7,695 nt of DNA from VRUE01 sp036524775 (GTDB taxonomy: Bacteria; Actinomycetota; Thermoleophilia; Solirubrobacterales; 70-9), in the NCBI GenBank assembly GCA_036524775.1, contig DATDBO010000022.1:1-7695 (forward strand), in the 5' to 3' direction. The position numbers were made by a program, and so were the translations under genes. The notes below the pieces were generated by a model. That model made no database searches, was not told the origin of the DNA, and saw only the letters and a list, made by a program, of their open reading frames with translations. Shown piece by piece: positions 4,924 through 7,695 of this stretch. How positions within the stretch are numbered: the stretch's first letter is position 1; each line of letters starts with the position of its first letter.

Positions 4924-6312
4924 GTGAGATTGGAAGAGCTCGCGGCCGTAGCTGGGGGAGCCCCGGTCGTTGGAGACGGGGCGACCGAGGTCGAGGAGCT
5001 TGCTTATGACAGTCGCCGGGTGCGGGCTGGGACGCTGTTCTTTTGCGTGCCCGGGGAGAAGTCGGATGGGCACGAGTTCGCTTCTGCGGCTGTCGAGGCC
5101 GGAGCCGGGGCGCTCGTGGTGGAGCGGGAGCTTGGGGAGCTCGACGTTGCGCAGGTCGTGGTCCCGGACGCGCGGGCGGCGATGGCTCCTATGGCGGCGC
5201 GGTTCTACGGCGATCCGACGAGTGAGCTGAAAGTCGTCGGGATCACCGGGACCAACGGGAAGACGACCACGGCCTTTCTGCTGCGGGAGATTCTTGACGC
5301 AGCCGGGATGTCGTGTGGATTGCTCGGGACCGTGAAGCAGGTGGTTGGCGGAGTGGAGGAGGAGGTCGAGCGGACCACTCCTGAGGCAATCGATCTGCAG
5401 GCGACCTTTCGACGAATGCTGGAGGGGGGCGATGTGGCAGGCGTGATGGAGGTCTCCTCTCATGCTCTTGCCCTGCACCGCTGCGACGCGATCCATTTTG
5501 ACGTCGGCCTGTTCACGAACCTGACCCAGGACCATCTGGATTTCCATGGCGACATGGAGGAGTACTTCCAGTCCAAGCGCCTGCTGTTCGAGATGAGACC
5601 GGAGACGGCGATCATCAACCTCGACGATCCGTACGGGCGCCGTTTGAACGAGGAATTCGACTGCGTGACCTTCTCGTCTGCAGGCGTCGAGGCCGATCTG
5701 AGCGCCGCGGAGGTCCGCCTCGATATTTCCCTGCCGGGCGACTTCAACGTCGCCAACGCGCTGGGGGCGTTTGCCGCGGCGACGGCTCTTGGGGTCGAGC
5801 CCGAGGTGGCGAGGACGGCTCTATCCAAGGCGCCGCCACCACCCGGCCGCTTCGAGCCGGTGGACGAGGGTCAGCCGTTCACGGTCCTCGTCGACTATGC
5901 CCACACGCCCGACTCGCTGGAGAACGTGCTTCGGGCGGCGCGGCGGCTTGGAAGGGGGCGGGTGATCTCGGTCTTCGGCGCCGGCGGCGATCGCGACAAG
6001 GGCAAGCGGCCGCTGATGGGGCGCGCCGGGGCGGAGCTCTCCGATCTGGCGATCGTCACCTCCGACAATCCACGGTCCGAGGATCCCGAGGCGATCGTCT
6101 CCGAAGTCGCCGCCGGTGCCCCGAACGGCAGCGGGGTGGAGGTGGAGGTCGATCGGCGTGCTGCGATCGCTCTCGGCCTTGCGCGAGCGGAGCCCGGCGA
6201 TACTGTCGTGATCGCCGGCAAGGGTCACGAGCAGGGCCATGAGTTCGAGGGTGGGCGGAAGATCCCCTTCGACGACCGTGAGGTGGCGCGCGAGGAGCTG
6301 CGGCGGCTTTGA
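4924..6312 (+). CDS. murE: UDP-MurNAc-L-Ala-D-Glu:meso-diaminopimelate ligase MurE
   Basis: MurE is the cytoplasmic ATP-dependent ligase that adds the third residue of the stem peptide. Its 462 residues have a UDP-binding N-domain (1-100, with YDSRRVRAGTLFFCVPG), an ATP-binding core with P-loop GITGTNGKTTT (106-116, Lys113), TTPE (151-154), EVSSHAL (176-182) and the probable carbamylated Lys218 in YFQSKRLLFE. The C-terminal domain has DYAHTPDSL (324-332), DNPRSEDP (381-388) and AGKGHE (431-436). DNPR is the signature of meso-DAP-specific enzymes. The protein is about 30 residues shorter than common MurEs (about 490-500); the loss seems to fall near 262-270, just before the LPGDFNVANAL block. 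The GTG start is chosen because it directly precedes MRLEEL, a typical MurE beginning. Codon use differs from the neighbours in the first half. Confidence 0.94.
   Translation: MRLEELAAVAGGAPVVGDGATEVEELAYDSRRVRAGTLFFCVPGEKSDGHEFASAAVEAGAGALVVERELGELDVAQVVVPDARAAMAPMAARFYGDPTSELKVVGITGTNGKTTTAFLLREILDAAGMSCGLLGTVKQVVGGVEEEVERTTPEAIDLQATFRRMLEGGDVAGVMEVSSHALALHRCDAIHFDVGLFTNLTQDHLDFHGDMEEYFQSKRLLFEMRPETAIINLDDPYGRRLNEEFDCVTFSSAGVEADLSAAEVRLDISLPGDFNVANALGAFAAATALGVEPEVARTALSKAPPPPGRFEPVDEGQPFTVLVDYAHTPDSLENVLRAARRLGRGRVISVFGAGGDRDKGKRPLMGRAGAELSDLAIVTSDNPRSEDPEAIVSEVAAGAPNGSGVEVEVDRRAAIALGLARAEPGDTVVIAGKGHEQGHEFEGGRKIPFDDREVAREELRRL
6292..6297 (+). promoter_or_regulatory. Ribosome binding site that decides the TTG start of murF
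   Basis: GAGGAG inside the murE 3' end lies 11 bases before the TTG at 6309. The next candidate, an ATG at 6342, would remove LTAEQIAAA, which matches the usual MurF beginning. Confidence 0.55.
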
Positions 6313-7637
6313 ACCTGACCGCCGAGCAGATCGCCGCCGCCATGGAAGCGGGGATAGTCGCCCGCGGGGAACCGGGCAGCCCCCGTCGTGGCGTCATCGA
6401 CTCGAGTGCCGCGGGGGAGGGCGACCTCTTATTCGGCCTGCGCGGCGAGCGCGTCGACGGCGGCGAGTTCGCGGCGGCGGCGCTCGCGGCCGGCGCATGG
6501 GGTGTCGTAGTCGACGCGGACCGCGCCAGCGGACTCGACAGCGGTTGGGTATTCGCAGTTGCGGATCCGCTCGTCGGGCTGCAGGCGCTCGCCAAAGCCT
6601 GGCGGCACGAGCTCGGCGTACCCGTGGTCGGCGTCACGGGCTCGGTCGGCAAGACCTCGGTCAAGGACATCGCCCGCGCGTTGCTGCCCGGCCGGGTGCA
6701 CGCCAACCGGGAGAACCTCAACACCGAGATCGGGCTGCCCCTTACCGTGCTCGAAGCGCCCGCGGACACCGATCTGCTGGTGCTGGAGATGGCGATGCGC
6801 GGCGCCGGCCAGATCGCCGAGCTGGCGGCGATCGCCGAGCCCCGGGTGGCGGTGATCACCAACGTCGGACCGGTCCACGTCGAGCTGCTCGGCTCGGTCG
6901 AGGCGGTGGCCGCGGCGAAGGCGGAGATCCTCGCCGCGCTGCCCCCCGACGGCATCGCGGTAGCGCCGGTCGCGGCGGGCGAGCTCGAGCCCCACCTCGA
7001 CGCCGCCCCGAGCCTGCTGCGCTTCGGCCCCGGCGGCGACGTCGAGGCGGTCGAGCAGCGCGTCGCCGACGGGGTGACCGAGGCGCTCATCTCCACTCCC
7101 GCCGGCCAGGCTCGCTTCCACTTTCCCTTCGCCGAGGGTCACAACCTGACCAACGCCCTCGCCGCGATCGCCGCCGGGGTCGCCCTCGGCGCGCCGCTCG
7201 GGGAGATGGCCGATCGCGCTGCGAACATAGGCTTCTCCCGCTTCCGAGGCGAGCGCCTCGAGCTTGGTGACGGGATCGTCCTGGTGAACGACTGCTACAA
7301 CGCCAACCCGGTCTCGATGCGCGCGGCGCTCGACCACCTCGCTTCGCTCGAGGGTACGCGCCGCATCGCGGTGCTGGGGGAGATGGCCGAGCTCGGCCAG
7401 GGCGCAGCCGCCTACCACCGTGAGGTCGGCGAGCACGCGCGCGGCGAGGGGGTCGACATGCTGATCGGCGTCGGCGAGCCGGCCCGCGAGTACGGACCGG
7501 ACGAGCTGGTCGCCGATCCGGCCGAGGCGGCCGAGCTGCTCGCCGCCCAGCTCGAGCCGGGCGACGCGATCCTCGTCAAGGGATCGCGCTCGGCCGGCCT
7601 CGAGGCGGTGGCGGAGACGCTGGTGGAGCTGCGCTGA
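6309..7637 (+). CDS. murF: UDP-MurNAc-tripeptide:D-Ala-D-Ala ligase MurF
   Basis: MurF attaches the D-Ala-D-Ala dipeptide to complete the UDP-MurNAc pentapeptide in the cytoplasm. Its 442 residues are close to the family length. The order is an N-terminal substrate domain (DSSAAGEGDLLFGLRGER at 31-48), P-loop GVTGSVGKTS (108-117), ENLNTEIGLPLTVL (135-148), LEMAMRGAGQI (159-169), NVGPVHVELLGS (185-196), HNLTNALAA (278-286), NDCYNANPVSM (327-337), AVLGEMAELG (354-363) and VKGSRSAGLE (423-432). Start is TTG, overlapping the murE stop as TTGA, so the two ligases are probably translationally coupled. Codon use returns to the GGC/GCC pattern of the rest of the cluster. The stop overlaps mraY as TGATG. 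Confidence 0.95.
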   Translation: MNLTAEQIAAAMEAGIVARGEPGSPRRGVIDSSAAGEGDLLFGLRGERVDGGEFAAAALAAGAWGVVVDADRASGLDSGWVFAVADPLVGLQALAKAWRHELGVPVVGVTGSVGKTSVKDIARALLPGRVHANRENLNTEIGLPLTVLEAPADTDLLVLEMAMRGAGQIAELAAIAEPRVAVITNVGPVHVELLGSVEAVAAAKAEILAALPPDGIAVAPVAAGELEPHLDAAPSLLRFGPGGDVEAVEQRVADGVTEALISTPAGQARFHFPFAEGHNLTNALAAIAAGVALGAPLGEMADRAANIGFSRFRGERLELGDGIVLVNDCYNANPVSMRAALDHLASLEGTRRIAVLGEMAELGQGAAAYHREVGEHARGEGVDMLIGVGEPAREYGPDELVADPAEAAELLAAQLEPGDAILVKGSRSAGLEAVAETLVELR

Positions 7638-7695
7638 TGGGCGAGGTGCTGATCGCCGGCATGGCGGCGATGCTGATCTGCATCTTCCTCGGGCC
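7637..7695 (+). CDS. mraY: Start of phospho-N-acetylmuramoyl-pentapeptide transferase MraY (partial)
   Basis: An ATG overlaps the last base of the murF stop and opens a frame that stays open to the window edge. It encodes about 19 residues, MGEVLIAGMAAMLICIFLG, a hydrophobic first helix like those that begin actinobacterial MraY proteins. MraY is an integral membrane enzyme that moves phospho-MurNAc-pentapeptide from UDP to undecaprenyl phosphate, forming lipid I. It is the expected gene after murF in a dcw cluster. The identification depends mainly on position, because only one helix is visible. Confidence 0.82.
   Translation, partial: MGEVLIAGMAAMLICIFLG

Noticed and set aside
1..7695. tRNA, rRNA, CRISPR arrays, insertion sequences or phage genes
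   Set aside because: None seen by eye. Apart from the short intergenic elements the window is filled by ordinary protein genes, and no stretch over 300 bases lacks a gene.

Overview
The window is a high-GC chromosomal segment carrying the 5' half of a division and cell wall (dcw) cluster in the canonical order mraZ, rsmH, ftsL-like, ftsI, murE, murF, mraY, all on the + strand. The GC-rich codon use, GTG and TTG starts, an actinobacterial-type MraZ operator and a possible leaderless start point to an actinomycete-like organism. A deep-branching lineage such as Thermoleophilia (Solirubrobacterales) is my best guess. It comes from overall protein character, not from a marker gene.

Layout. Positions 1-98 hold the last codons of an unidentified + strand membrane protein. 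It converges on a - strand gene (141-977) for a 278-residue two-helix membrane protein of unknown function. A strong hairpin (101-137) fills the gap between the two stop codons and looks like a shared bidirectional terminator. The divergent gap 978-1231 is dense. It has a 50-bp palindromic element (1000-1049), a predicted promoter with three MraZ-type repeats at 10-bp spacing woven through it (1103-1135), and a long GC-rich hairpin in the predicted mRNA leader (1152-1194). The mraZ ribosome binding site follows.

The dcw genes are tightly packed. rsmH and ftsL overlap by one base (TGATG), ftsL and ftsI are 6 bp apart, murE and murF overlap by 4 bp (TTGA), and murF and mraY overlap by one base (TGATG). 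The one gap with promoter character is the 26 bp between ftsI and murE, where a near-consensus -10 (TAGAAT) lies so close to the murE GTG that a leaderless murE transcript is possible. murE also uses different codons from its neighbours, and its product is shorter than usual.

The genes work together as follows. MraZ represses the cluster promoter and RsmH methylates 16S rRNA. FtsL-like and FtsI are divisome parts at the septum, FtsI being the septal transpeptidase. MurE and MurF add meso-DAP (predicted) and D-Ala-D-Ala to the UDP-MurNAc peptide, and MraY transfers the finished precursor to the lipid carrier. I do not see a new multi-gene system. The points worth a second look are regulatory (operator and promoter layout, leader hairpin, palindromic element, internal leaderless promoter) and the anomalous murE.
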